Positions 23,301 through 32,794 of a stretch of DNA of 64,000 bases are shown piece by piece. The stretch's first letter is position 1; each line of letters begins with the position of its first letter. The notes under the pieces are model-generated. The model was not told the origin of the DNA. It saw only the letters and a program-made list of their open reading frames with translations, and ran no database searches. The DNA comes from Tubulanus polymorphus. Taxonomy: Eukaryota > Nemertea > Palaeonemertea > Tubulaniformes > Tubulanidae. The position numbers and the translations under genes are program-made. The DNA is taken from the NCBI RefSeq assembly GCF_964204645.1, contig NC_134031.1, forward strand, positions 19,899,307 to 19,963,306, read 5' to 3'.

Positions 23301-24651
23301 GTTCAAACATTCAAATAGTGCGTTCTGTCAAAATAAAACTTCCAGTTTAATACCCCCCCTGGGAGTCACAGGGTACAGACCTGTATTGACCAGTGTTGAG
23401 CTTGATAACCTGCAGGTTAACTCAGCAACCCTGGACTCAAGGATCAAGTTGAAACTGTTTCAAGAAAAATCAAGCCCCACATACTCTGAAGTTTCAAGAA
23501 CATTTTTGCATGAATTCAATTCTGTGTCTTACAATTCATTACATATAAGCCTAGGCTTATATTGGACCCAATGAAGGAATGAGCTGATAGCTATGTAGCC
23601 ACTTAACACTAAGAGATTAGATCAATATTGTTTGAAGGTTAAACAGTTTTATCTCAGACACGAATGAAATGAGAAAGTGACTCTATGTAGTTTAGTGTAT
23701 AAGACTGTTTTCACAGTTACTCACTGGAATTTCCGATTAAAATATTCATCTTCATTGAAATAGTTTGCTTTTATTATAGAAAGTCCATGGTTTTATGAGG
23801 AAATTACATGAGTCTACTAAACCTACACAACTTACACATCATACACTTATAGGTTTTCTAATTCAAAAATTAGGCAGATCAATCATCCTAAACAGAACTT
23901 AATTGTGCCTAGAAGTTTAGAATGAGGAGTTATATTTACGAAGCCATATTTAAAATATAATAGGCCTAGTACATTCATGGAATGGTTAGTTTAACTAGCA
24001 AGGATCCCTCAGAACTATGGGCAGGTGCTGGATTACTGGATTTGCTAAAGGAACATTTATTCAGGGATTAATCTTTGAGTCAAACTCTGGTTAGGCCATT
24101 TTCCTGCTATGTGATGCCTATGAAGGACAGCAAGTCAAACCAGAACCCGTAAAAAAACCCAGTTTCTCCGATCAATACTCACCGAGACGTAGCGTCAAGT
24201 TAACACTCTCCGGATATTGTATTCTTTCGTACATTGTCTGCGACTGCCACCACGTTTGATTATCATTGTTGTTATAATCGGTGAGTAACCGAGGAGGATG
24301 TTCTAGCCTCGGATCACTGGCGTCGCAGTACGCGCACGACTGTTTCGCGCCCGTTACGCCCGTCTGGCGACAGTATCGTATCCGCGGGTTACCGCAAGTG
24401 TTCGTCGCGTGAACCGGTAAATTGAACGCCGCGTTCACGAACTCGGGCATGCAGCGCTGCGGCTTTCCGTTCAGATCGTAACACGAGCTCGGTCGCCGGC
24501 GACTGCTGCTGCCTCTGCTGTTTTCCTGCGCATTTAATCCACCATTTAAACTGATTATTTCGATAAGAACGATTATTACGATTAATGATGTTTTAAAACC
24601 GACAGTTGTTAGGAGCGGCGCCGTCGCCTGTAAATTCCTTTCTCTCACCAT
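7582..24651 (-). CDS. LAMC1: Laminin subunit gamma (gamma-1-like), complete, 26 coding exons
   Basis: Secreted subunit that joins alpha and beta chains into the laminin heterotrimer of basement membranes. All exons join in phase to 1,644 codons, close to the usual length of about 1,600. Order: signal peptide with a hydrophobic core near residues 20-36, LN domain, LE repeats, L4 (IVA) domain, second LE block, then a long coiled coil ending in a short tail with one Cys. Recognised motifs include [45 protein letters not shown] and FCFGHSSVC; each matches laminin gamma rather than alpha or beta. Start: ATG at 24651, followed by a typical signal sequence. Stop: TAG at 7582-7584. Three exon donors depart from GTRAGT: GTTCGT after exons 2 and 22, GTTAGC after exon 24. 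Exon coordinates are given in the five domain entries. Confidence 0.96.
7984..8184. repeat. Fold-back (inverted repeat) element in last laminin intron
   Basis: Left arm 7984-8076 and right arm 8101-8184 are imperfect reverse complements. Shared blocks include CATAGAAATGT, CTGAAG.GAAGGC, TCCTCAAAAAT, CTAGGCA and CTTGTGTTTTGTT. The spacer is about 24 bases. Looks like a small MITE or fold-back repeat without coding sequence. Its right end is only about 12 bases from the exon 25 boundary. Confidence 0.85.
11355..11600 (-). repeat. Duplicated block plus tRNA-like SINE segment in laminin intron 16
   Basis: About 11366-11475 contains two imperfect copies of a roughly 67-base unit ending in GTTTGAGGTTTCT. 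Next, 11525-11535 reads GGTTCAAATCC on the minus strand, a good polymerase III B box, with an A-box-like TGGTTCATTG about 50 bases upstream at 11580-11592. Probably a degenerate tRNA-derived SINE. No cloverleaf could be closed. Confidence 0.5.
11755..13941 (-). other. LAMC1: Laminin gamma exons 10-16: second LE block with nidogen site
   Basis: Exons 13714-13941, 13414-13599, 13081-13210, 12773-12885, 12346-12501, 12013-12165, 11755-11892 (about residues 687-1054). All but exon 12 end in phase 1. Exon 12 carries NIDKNAV, which aligns with the nidogen-binding loop NIDPNAV of vertebrate gamma-1; the Asp, second Asn and Val are kept. The repeat spanning exons 14-15 lacks its seventh and eighth cysteines (CDKPAEGFF and RKGGQPC). 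Other repeats look complete. Confidence 0.93.
14158..15198 (-). other. LAMC1: Laminin gamma exons 7-9: end of LE block and L4 (IVA) domain
   Basis: Exons 15062-15198, 14828-14950, 14158-14460 (about residues 499-686). Exon 7 closes an LE repeat with CKPGYFG and the conserved FCFGHSSVC. Exons 8-9 form the globular L4 domain ([45 protein letters not shown]). I end exon 9 at CAAG|GTATTT because the join to exon 10 then keeps the length of the vertebrate protein. A second in-phase donor lies 27 bases downstream. Confidence 0.9.
14506..14738. mobile_element. Non-autonomous terminal-inverted-repeat element, copy 1
   Basis: Starts CAGGGTTCCTACA and ends with an inverted, degraded version. It is homologous to the reverse complement of 48118-48355: they share the GGGAATCCAAA start, TAAGATAT, a GTGACACTC.T.ACCAG block and AAGACACCAAA. 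About 235 bases, no ORF. Sits in laminin intron 8. Confidence 0.7.
15521..17601 (-). other. LAMC1: Laminin gamma exons 4-6: first LE (laminin EGF-like) block
   Basis: Exons 17423-17601, 16054-16360, 15521-15628 (about residues 301-498). The eight-cysteine LE pattern repeats: [11 protein letters not shown] opens repeat 1, then [16 protein letters not shown] with the gamma-typical TGHGGHC insertion, then [13 protein letters not shown], then CACVVAGSL. Exons cut mid-repeat with phases 1 and 2, as in vertebrate LAMC genes. Rod-like spacer between the LN and L4 domains. Confidence 0.94.
17224..17256. repeat. Perfect 12-bp hairpin in laminin intron 4
   Basis: TCATCTTCAGGA, a nine-base loop, then TCCTGAAGATGA. 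The arms pair without mismatch. It is followed by GGAATAAAA. No further repeat structure seen. Confidence 0.85.
17602..19570 (-). other. Laminin intron 3
   Basis: Intron of about 2 kb. A 149-codon minus-strand frame at 18659-19108 is AT-rich, resembles nothing I know and has no consensus splice context, so I do not call it a gene. 18305-18330 (GGTCCAGCTAGACACAACC) matches the dispersed repeat seen at 44274, 42300 and 60635. 19425-19530 has CCCTGATTTT stretches like the TIR elements. Confidence 0.55.
19785..20079. repeat. Inverted pair of tRNA-like arms (fold-back SINE/MITE) in laminin intron 2
   Basis: Arms 19785-19871 and 20005-20079 are reverse complements over about 75-85 bases (CATCCT, GCAGGGATTCGAACC-like, TGATGGCATC, GCCACGG, CCCTGCCACACTAGAC). 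Each arm holds a polymerase III B box (GGTTCGAATCC at about 20051 on the plus strand, the mirror near 19795). The loop is about 133 bases. The symmetry makes both strands look open for about 100 codons; these are not genes. Confidence 0.8.
21565..21760 (+). repeat. Dispersed repeat, GGCCAAAAATGCT family
   Basis: Contains CCCAGGCCAAAATTGGCAC and GGCACCGGCCAAAAATGCTT followed by TGATCAGCGCTTAGCGATCA. Related blocks occur at about 39855-40040 and 49920-50010, with fragments near 26460 and 60900-61060. No ORF. Confidence 0.55.
21611..21634. repeat. Perfect 10-bp palindromic hairpin
   Basis: AATGCATTGC, loop CCGT, GCAATGCATT. Arms pair exactly. Lies inside the dispersed repeat above. Confidence 0.85.
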
Positions 24652-26988
24652 TCTCTTGTCGATCTCGAGCTGATAACTCCTCTACCGGCACCAGTTTCAC
24701 ACGACCGCTACGGCTCGACTGCAAGTGAAATCGCTGAACAGGATTCAGTAATTCGAGTGTGGAGCGCGTGTGGAGCTCATCGGAATACACGCGGAATAGG
24801 ACACCGGAATCTGATTCACCGGGTGGAACAGAAGGAACAGAACACGGAACCTAGGCTCACGTTAATAGACTGGTTGCCTGTGAATTCGCAAACCGGAGGT
24901 ACACGGAAAAATAAAACGGTGGAGTTTTGAATCGGAAAAGGCCCCGGTGCTCAGGACCACTCAGAGAATCTGCAGTTGATGATTTCGGGCTGTAAATCGA
25001 ATAGAATATTGTATGACTGATGATTCAGATGTAAATGAAGTGCTCTGGTTGAGTAAAATCAGCCAGGTTATCAGAGAACGTGGCAGGAATTATTATGTAT
25101 GGATAAACCAAACCTGTGATAGTTCAACGCTTGAATTTTATTTAGAAATGACTCCGATCAATATGTACAAAACTGGACAAAACACCAATAACGATAACCG
25201 ACGCCTATTATTATACGATATTTTTGGAAGCTTTTTTAATTTAAAATCCCAATACTTACCCAAGATATATGTAGGAAGGCCAAATGCTATAAAAATGCAC
25301 GAATGAATAATAATTGTCAAAAAGAATTTAGCAATATTCATAGTTGAGAAAATCGTTTCAAGTAGTGAAAGCAATACATAAATTTATGTGGTAAGTAGCT
25401 ATAATTTATATTTTGATATTGATTGGATGCCAATTTCGAGTAGTAATAAAAGCTAATGTTAAGTAGAAAAAACGTTAAGTAAAGGTCTGACACGCATCAA
25501 TGTGCCCGCTGTGGCATGCGAGTAATGAGTTGGCTCACAAATTGGGCAAAATCATATCTACTCGTTTTTTTTATGGAACCCTGCGTCCATCAAAACAACA
25601 AAAGCTTGTAATCAGTCCAAATGAAAGCTACTAAGTTGGTCACAGTGTTGAAAGACTTCGTGCAATGAACGACTCGGAACCGTCTGCCCTTACCCGGCCT
25701 GAAGTACAGAATACTGCGCTATGCAATGATCAAACGTTATAAACTCGTACACGGAAAAGTCAGACAAAAACTGTTGTTTAAATTTGATGAAAGTCGATGG
25801 AATTCCTGCAGACACCTCTTAAACTTACCATACTCCGTTATAACAGATTACATTTCAGAATCAACTAATTCAAATATTATTCATTTATCTTTAAATCAAA
25901 GCAGGAAAATTGTTGTTATTGATCAGCGATTTTGGGTGATTGGTGACGGTATCGGAGATAACTTTCGACTGGTTATCATATTGCCGACAACGCATATAAA
26001 TAGACGATGTGTTATTTTACAAGGCGTCAATAAACTTTCAAGTAGGCAATTGATACCTTATTTCTTCTTTCTGTTGGCTAAAAAGTTGACCCAGCCTGCG
26101 GCCTATCTACCTCGTACATTACTTTTTTCTTAAAATTCATGATCAAGCTTACAATAGCCGAACCGGCAACTATAGAAATGAACTGATCGCAAATTTTATT
26201 GCGATAACAAAATTACCCGGCCGATTAGTAGACACAAGATATAATTTTTAGCCGGTTTTCTCATTCTCGCTCTAGATAGAGTATAGAAAATTCTAACATG
26301 TACAGAGAAACCTAGTCAGTAACCTGTCAGTGGTTTAGTTTCACGATCGGATATTTTCACAAACCACGTTGGTATAAGCCCATCCGAGGCTTACCACCAA
26401 CGATTAGGTAACTAACTAAGAGAAAACCCTATACGTAACGATTGCGTGAAATTATGTGGCGCACGCCAAAATGCTTTAGTACAAGAACGGTCCAAAGTGG
26501 ACCTATGGTCAATAAAAAGATTGTGCATGGGCGGTCCATGAAAGAAGATTATCTGCTAGAGACTTGACCGCCTTACGATTACGATTCATGAGATGCGTCA
26601 TCTCTAAAAATATCATTGCTAAGCGATATGGATTGATTTAATCTCACGCAAACTGACGAATTACTTTATTTCTAAATTTTGCAAAATAGCCTTCGCTGCA
26701 TCTGAAAAGAAAATCTATATTTTCTACACTCGTTTTTCAAATACACGCACCGAATAACTCGCGCCGAATTACTTTATTTTTATGAATTTGCAATAGCCTT
26801 CGCTGCATCTGAAAAGAAAATCTATAATACATTTCACAACTTGTTTTCAAAACATCCACTCGCACCGTTATATATTAGCGCATTCATTCGATGTAAAAAT
26901 ATCGGGGGTATTATTAGGAGATACGCGTGTGAAAATTAGTGCTAATAGAATTTCATTTAGAGTACAACAGTCCGAGTGGAATGAAATA
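24652..26988. other. Divergent intergenic region, laminin gamma and GPCR promoters
   Basis: The first 220 bases are GC-rich for this window and probably laminin gamma 5' UTR. 25726-26133 (+) is open for 135 codons but matches nothing I know and lacks splice or start context. 26655-26868 is a tandem duplication just before the GPCR start. Otherwise unique AT-rich sequence. Confidence 0.6.
26655..26868 (+). repeat. Two-copy tandem duplication upstream of GPCR gene
   Basis: Copies of about 108 bases begin at 26658 and 26766. They share GAATTACTTTATTT, AATAGCCTTCGCTGCATCTG and AAAAGAAAATCTATA and end in CACTCGCACC-like sequence. The second copy ends about 120 bases before the GPCR ATG, so it may lie in promoter or 5' UTR. 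Confidence 0.85.
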
Positions 26989-27942
26989 ATGAATGTCACA
27001 CAACGTAAAGTGTACGTGTCGTTTATAGAGAAATGGATCACGTCGGGGTTCGTTATGCCGCCGATTCTCATAGTGGGACTCATTTTCAACGCGATGGTCA
27101 TCGTTGTGTTCCAGAAAATGAAAACTAGAAACCGCTGCATCGAGTTACTGAAATGCCTCGCAGTCGTCGACATTATGTATTTGTTGGCGAAAATTGTGCG
27201 GGACCCGGTACGGTATTATATCCACTACGCGCGGTATGGAGACAGGATCACGGAATTTCCACCTTTCCGAATATCCCCGTTTATCTATATATGGGTGGCT
27301 ATGTTTACCAGCGGATTTCTGATGTTTCGTAACTATCTCGTTGTTATAATTCAATGTGAAAGATTGGTTACTATACTTTTTCCGCTGCACGTAAAACGTA
27401 GCTTAAAGTTGGTCGTCGCCATTTTGGGTGTAATTTCAATCGCGTTTGGTTCGTATTACCCGATCACTATGAAGGTCATAGCGCAATATGAATTTCGATA
27501 TTTTCGCGGGCTTCATTACGAGGCGGTTTTTGTTGGAAAGTATTCAAAAATTCGTAAAATCATCAACCGATACGTCGAACCAATCGCGCGCATTCTTGTT
27601 CCAAACGTCTTAGTTTTCACGGCAAACATAGCTCTCATTATTATCTTATTTAGAAAGATGGAGCAACGGAAATCTCTGTCGGCAACCAAGACCGGGACAT
27701 CTCAAAATCAGACGAAGGCCACTAAAATGGTGCTTTCGATGAGTATCATTTTCACGATTCTCGAATTTCCAGCTTTAGTCGGTAAAGTTGGCGGAAAACA
27801 TCGACCTTACAAACGACCATTTAACACCGCTTATCAGTTAACAGCCATTATCAATTCCTGTGTAAATTTTATTCTCTATGCAGTTGTGAACAAAGATTTC
27901 AGAAACGTTTTGTTTCGCATATTGAAAATCCAGGCAAACTAG
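26989..27942 (+). CDS. Rhodopsin-class GPCR, intronless, orphan
   Basis: 317 residues in one exon. Seven hydrophobic segments can be read: TM1 (residues 21-41, GLIFNAMVIVVF), TM2 with LAVVD, TM3 ending in CERLVTILFP, TM4, TM5 with a Pro, TM6 with EFP, TM7 with NSCVNFILYAVVNKDFR. TM1 Asn, TM2 Asp and the TM7-helix 8 layout place it in class A. The DRY motif is ERL, and NPxxY is replaced by NFILY, as in many invertebrate peptide-type receptors. There is no Cys at the top of TM3 or in ECL2. The N-terminus has an NVT glycosylation site. The frame is open 20 codons further upstream, but only from a GTG; the first ATG is 26989. Ligand unknown. Confidence 0.85.
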   Translation: MNVTQRKVYVSFIEKWITSGFVMPPILIVGLIFNAMVIVVFQKMKTRNRCIELLKCLAVVDIMYLLAKIVRDPVRYYIHYARYGDRITEFPPFRISPFIYIWVAMFTSGFLMFRNYLVVIIQCERLVTILFPLHVKRSLKLVVAILGVISIAFGSYYPITMKVIAQYEFRYFRGLHYEAVFVGKYSKIRKIINRYVEPIARILVPNVLVFTANIALIIILFRKMEQRKSLSATKTGTSQNQTKATKMVLSMSIIFTILEFPALVGKVGGKHRPYKRPFNTAYQLTAIINSCVNFILYAVVNKDFRNVLFRILKIQAN

Positions 27943-28228
27943 TTTTGTTGCTTCAGAGGCAAAGAATCACTAGAGACCATTTTTAGGCAGGCCTATTCTG
28001 AAATAACGAACGGGTTTATCCCAAATAATGATAATCAGTTTATCATCAATCTCCTCAAAGCGAATCTTTGAGGAACTAAACGCCCGGTGTTTGAAAATGC
28101 ACGGCCCCTGGGCGGTCCGGCTCCGCAGGGCGATGTCAATGATCTAAGTTCTATCTCCAAAAATCTTAATTCATTGAGGCCAGGTATGAAAAGAATACCG
28201 CAATTACCCATTACTGGAACTCACAAAA

Positions 28229-28384
28229 ATGGCGAGGAGCATGGCGGTATTCACAGTTGTCAGTTTCGCGGCGATTATAGTCTACAGTGCCCGAATCCAC
28301 TTACCGCAAATCACGCGTACCGTGACTTTCAAAACGATAACCTTCGATTATGGTTTTCTCAAGGTTGCGTGGACCCGGAAATAA
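28229..28384 (+). other. Small open frame with signal-like N-terminus (doubtful)
   Basis: 51 codons starting MARSMAVFTVVSF, hydrophobic for about 15 residues and ending in a basic VAWTRK. It lies within 450 bases downstream of the GPCR stop, overlapping a longer open frame (28087-28485) that lacks an ATG. A poly(A)-type AATAAA follows at 28405. I think this is GPCR 3' UTR; a small secreted peptide cannot be excluded. Confidence 0.12.
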
Positions 28385-28404
28385 TCACTGTAAGGCCAAA
28401 ACAA

Positions 28405-28410
28405 AATAAA
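28405..28410 (+). promoter_or_regulatory. Candidate poly(A) signal for the GPCR gene
   Basis: AATAAA 463 bases after the GPCR stop, on the same strand. Position is plausible for a 3' UTR; no other support. Confidence 0.4.
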
Positions 28411-29235
28411 TTCACAAACCATATTTTTATCGAACGCGGATTCAGTTCGTTAACGGGTGAGAAAATTTATAACCTTTTATTGTAACAAGTGAGCGTGAGC
28501 CGTTTTGTTCCCTGCCTGGCCCTGGTGATGACATCACCATCTGTATCCCTCTGCTCTGCCTCTCTGTCTGGTGCGCGCGCGCGGAACTGCGAAGGTTTAT
28601 CTGACACGATGATGTATACGGGTTCCCCTGGCCTATAAACAGTGATAAACCCTACAGCCGTTGTTTGGGATGAATGAGAGACTAGAACCTGAAGGAAGTG
28701 ACACACACAACTTTTCTTAGACAGGCATTTGAATTATATATGATGAACATCCATTCAGACCATTGAGTTCTAATGTTCAGACGTAAATGAATGCTGAAAA
28801 AATGGCATAATAACGTTGAAAATCCACTAGCTAGACCCTATAAAAAAACAGATCTCATCCTTTGATGAATAGCCTGATATTCTTCATCATCTGCCATGTA
28901 TTGAATTACCTCAGATCCAAAATAAGTTATCGTACCAACAGGCTGAGCTTAACTTTTTGACTTTCTTTTTTTCGAAGGGTAGACTGAAATCTAGACTGAA
29001 TTGCAGTTGGTATTGTCTGGATCCAACACTTGATCGGGACGAAAATAGAAATATAAATAAACTAAAATTATTTTGTTACTATTAATACTATTAAATACTA
29101 TTGAGCTTTCTTCATTAATATCTTGAATATAAATGAAGAAAGTTTGTGTCTATTTCATACCGATGTTCACTGATTACAATTTGTAGGAGTGTGCTATATA
29201 AGAGAATCGATGATTTTTATTTTCTCATGTAGATA

Positions 29236-32200
29236 ATGGCTGGTTTGGAAGCGGTTGGAATACCGGGAAGCGATGCTCTGAGCGAAGCACTCACGAGTTG
29301 TACCGACCCTCTCGCCGCTATCGAAGAATTTCAACTGCAAAACGGAATTCTGCTGCCATCGCTGCGTCCGGCGCTGCCTTTCCTCGATCTACACGGCGTC
29401 AACCGACTCGAATTCCATAATTCCGTCATGGAGGAACTCCGCGAGAGTCTTCTAACGAAGATCGGCGATCTGGCGAACAGCGCCGATATTCCCGACAAGC
29501 ATAAACGCCTGAACGATCTGCTGCAGAAATGTTTCCCGGTCGTGAAAAACAAACTGTTGCAGCCGGTCGTGATGGGTCTGTTGAAACACATCACGAATAT
29601 TCGCGACGATTATTTAACTCAAATACTCGAAGACAAAGATCTGTATAACGAATGCGCGGTCGAAGTTAAGCGTCAAATTTGGCAAGACAACAAAGAGCTG
29701 TTCGGCGAGGAAATTCAACCGTTGTTTCAACAGTATATCGTCGAGAAAGAGAAACTCCTGCTCAATCACGAGTTGACGCAGCATTCGTTTTATTCGCAGG
29801 CGCCGAAAAATCGTCGCCAACACGAAATCGTTCAGAAACTCGTGACGATGGTCGGCAAAAATACGCGCATTTACGAAATGCTTTTGATCTGCTTGAAAAA
29901 TCTCTACCTGCGCAGTCGTAATCATCACTACTGCACGCTGCGAACGGAGGTCCTGATGGCGCTTCACGACCTCGAGATTCACGAAGTGTGCAACGTCGAT
30001 CCGTGTCATAAATTCGCGTGGTGTTTAGACGCTTGTATTCGCGAGAAATACGTCGACTCGAAACGAGCGAGAGAACTTCAGGGTTTCCTCGACTGCATCA
30101 AACGCGGCCAGGAACACGTTCTCGGGTAAAAGCAGCTAATTGGTTTCTTATGGGATCTCTAAGCTTCGCAGTGTGGCCGCTGACCTGATTGAGACCTATT
30201 GACAAATTGTTCCAAAACCTGGAAAACTCTGGGAATTCAGATAATGCTATTGACCACTCGTTTCTTAATCAATACATCATTCATGAAGAATGAATTTATT
30301 GTAAAATTTTGAACCAAGAAATTTCTCCTATCACCTGAAGATTCACTCAGGAATTTTGTAATCAAACATGTAAAACTCAGTGAATTTGTAAAATAGGAGG
30401 AAGGTGGCCACCCTGTGCTTGTCTCTTAAAATCGAATTTCTGGTCCTGGTGAGCTGGTCTTTTGCTAAAACATGAATAAATTTGTTATTTTCAGACAGCT
30501 TTCTCTGATACTGTGTGACCCGTATGCTATGCATACACTAGGAATGTCCATTATGAAAGCTCTACAACATTCAGTCAACACCGAGGCCTTACCCAGGGTA
30601 AGTTCACACCTGCTCCGGAGAATGAGTGTAATTAACAAGAATAGCATGTTCAAAACAGAATTGAATCAAGCGTATTATTATTTTTAGGATAACGGGGAGT
30701 TGATTGTACTGTTGCGATTGCTTTGCCTCGGTATTCAAGCTTGGGATCTCGTGGATGGTGCTGTATATAGAGAACCAAAACTGGTACGTATTCGATACCA
30801 TAGACTCCTAACACGAACCAATGGGGACAAGTGATTTTTGTTGAGTCTGGAGATTATATGAGTTAAACGATGAAATTCAATTCACATTCCGTTGCAAAGA
30901 TTCTTGTTCGAGTTATTAGAGATGAATTGACTTGAAAGCATCAACTTAAGAGGAATCTACTGTAGTTTCAATCATAAATCAAATCTAAATACTATTTCTC
31001 ATAGATTTCAGTTCTAAACTAGTCTTTGGACTTCAGACAGTTACATCAATCAGGGTCCTTTAAACCTCCTTTAAAAAACCCCTTTAAAACTGCTGCAATT
31101 TTGAGAAATAGGCAACTAGAAATTTTTGTCTAGTTTGTAGTAGACTAGCTCTAAATCAATACAGTCGGGACCTCAATTTCTTTTACCCAATTAAGCGGTT
31201 TACCAAATTAATGGTTTACCGAGATAAACAATATCGATTTAGGAGGTGTCTATTGTTTGTATGAATTCTACATTAATGAACTGTTTAATTTTAGGAGCCG
31301 CCGTTGATGATTAAATTCCTGCCCGGTCTCATGTCTCTGATGGTCGACGAATCAATTCTGGCGACGATCGCTAAATTCGGTCCCGACGAACCGGTGCCGT
31401 TGTTGACGTCGGTGCCCGATTTCTTCGTGTCGTACATGTTGCACTGTCCGATCGCGAGCCTCGTCGCGATGCAGTACACGTTGCAGACGGCGCGACAGAG
31501 GAACCGCGCGGCGCTCAGTCGTACCCTGCCGTGTTTATTGAAATGTGAAAACGAACGTTCTCTCGAGGACACGTTTCTGCACACGCTCGTCTCGTATCTC
31601 ATATTCATGAGCGATGATTTCAGCCACGAAGAATTCTGTATAACGGTATTCGACGACTTTTTCATGGTAAGATTTTAGAATTCGCGGTTCAAAGCGTCTC
31701 TTCCATCTTTATCAGAATTATATGTACATACCAGCAGGGTTCATAGCTAGTATCCAAAGTGTTTAATTTTGAAGAAATTTACTTAGGACCTTAAAAAGTG
31801 CTTACTTTTTACAAAAATTACTGAAAGTGCTAACAAAGTGCTTACTTTTCACTTTTGGTATCCCAAATTATTTGTTTCGACAACTACCTGTTATAGATGA
31901 GGACCGCGGTTTTAAATGATAAAAAAGTGTCACTTGTGCCTTTTAGCCAAGTGCTTACTTTTACTATTGCAAAATGGTTAAAAACGCTTATTTTTTTGCC
32001 TCAGCCTTACCTGTTTGCTACTTAATAAACTGGCCCGAAAGAAAAGTAAAATGTCATTGATTTTCAAAATGAAAACGAATTGGTTTTGTTTTTTGCAGCC
32101 GTCAATATCGAAAGAGAACGTGATGCGTCACTTACTGCGATTGCTGTATCACGTGCATCATAAAATGCCTGGTAAACGATTGGATAATCTGATGACTATC

Positions 32201-32450
32201 ATCGAACCAGGAACCGAGGTAAATTTCATTATTCGAGCGTCAAAATATTCTGTTTCCTTCATTCAGATGTTGCAAAAACACATTCATCAATTTTCTAATG
32301 TATTTTCAGCACAGTGAAGCCGTCCATGAGACGTATAAAGTTGTGAACGATAAAATTCAATCTTATCAACCGAGTCCTACGCCTCAACCTGAACAACAGT
32401 TAGATTCACCGCTGATGAGTGTACCAGCTCCAACTCCTCGTCCGGTATAA
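29236..32450 (+). CDS. NELFB: Negative elongation factor B (NELF-B / COBRA1), complete
   Basis: Six coding exons: 29236-30125, 30495-30597, 30688-30783, 31295-31666, 32099-32218, 32310-32450. They give 573 residues against about 580 in human. Diagnostic blocks are LLPSLRPALPFLDLHG, ACAVEVKRQIWQDNKELFG-like (CAVEVKRQIWQDN), MVGKN, HYCTLR, VDPCHKFAWCLDACIRE, DSKRARELQGFLD, LSLILCDPYAM, KFLPGLMSLMVD and ENVMRHLLRLLYH. The C-terminus is Pro-rich, as in the family. Known role: a subunit of the nuclear NELF complex that, with DSIF, holds RNA polymerase II near promoters. The exon 1 donor is GTAAAA in phase 2; all later junctions are phase 0. Coding exons are clearly more GC-rich than the introns. 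Start chosen at the first ATG after the acceptor; MAGLEAVG fits the family. Confidence 0.96.
30195..30440 (+). repeat. Dispersed repeat in NELF-B intron 1
   Basis: Shares AAAACCTGGAAAA, TTGACCAC..TTTCT, ATCAATA and TGATTCATGAA-type blocks and a GAGGAATTTGTAA-like tail with 50440-50720. About 250 bases, no ORF. Confidence 0.5.
31780..31995 (+). repeat. AGTGCTTACTTTT-rich repeat in NELF-B intron 4
   Basis: The word AGTGCTTACTTTT recurs at about 31797, 31839 and 31950, with degraded forms between. Looks like the decayed end of a DNA transposon. No coding remnant seen. Confidence 0.45.
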
Positions 32451-32720
32451 ACGTGCTCCAACTCCAAACATGAACCTTCACTCACTCAGAAATATGAAGT
32501 TAATTTTTCATTTCATGTCACGAAATGAGGATAGAATTAATCTGTCTTTATATCGTTTTCTGATGTATCGTTTTACTTAGCTGATGGCATTTCTAAAATC
32601 GGGATTTTTAAATTGCATCAATAGTTTGAAAGTGTATACATAGGTAAACATAAAGAATTTTGCTAAAATTAAATTTTATTTTTGTGCATTTATTAGTTCA
32701 AATAATTGGCTTTATCTGTG

Positions 32721-32726
32721 AATAAA
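32721..32726 (+). promoter_or_regulatory. Poly(A) signal of NELF-B
   Basis: AATAAA 271 bases after the NELF-B stop and followed by a GTGTATG T/G-rich stretch. It lies 69 bases short of the stop of the convergent gene. Confidence 0.6.
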
Positions 32727-32794
32727 GTGTATGTATTATTGTAAAGTAAATATTCGTGTTATCAAAGTATCTACTCGACTTCCTGGTGTCATTA

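Larger units (their letters stand above)
20577..24182 (-). other. Laminin intron 1
   Basis: Intron of 3.6 kb without supported exons. It contains a repeat-derived block at 21565-21760 with a perfect palindrome at 21611-21634. The rest is AT-rich unique sequence. A 91-codon plus frame at 23299-23574 has no recognisable product. Confidence 0.65.
19571..24651 (-). other. LAMC1: Laminin gamma exons 1-3: signal peptide and LN domain
   Basis: Exons 24183-24651, 20275-20576, 19571-19701 (residues 1 to about 300). Residues 1-42 look like a long signal peptide. The LN domain then carries the [14 protein letters not shown] motif, a CRQTG...CAYCDA cysteine set, [26 protein letters not shown] and NTFGDEVF. 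In known laminins this domain drives calcium-dependent polymerisation with the LN tips of alpha and beta chains. Intron 1 (20577-24182) is the largest of the gene. Confidence 0.94.
27943..29235 (+). other. Intergenic, GPCR to NELF-B
   Basis: Holds the likely GPCR 3' UTR, then the NELF-B upstream region. A TTTCTCATGTAG acceptor directly before the NELF-B start (AG at 29231-29232) suggests a non-coding first exon somewhere in this gap. A GCGCGCGCG run is at about 28571-28581. Confidence 0.55.

Noticed and set aside
25726-26133. 135-codon plus-strand frame
   Set aside because: No family resemblance, no promoter or splice context; may be a decayed repeat, but I saw no reverse transcriptase motif.
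28087-28485. 132-codon plus-strand frame after the GPCR
   Set aside because: Starts at GTG with no ATG, contains a poly(A)-type signal; better explained as 3' UTR.
29614-30009. 131-codon minus-strand frame
   Set aside because: Antisense shadow of NELF-B exon 1.
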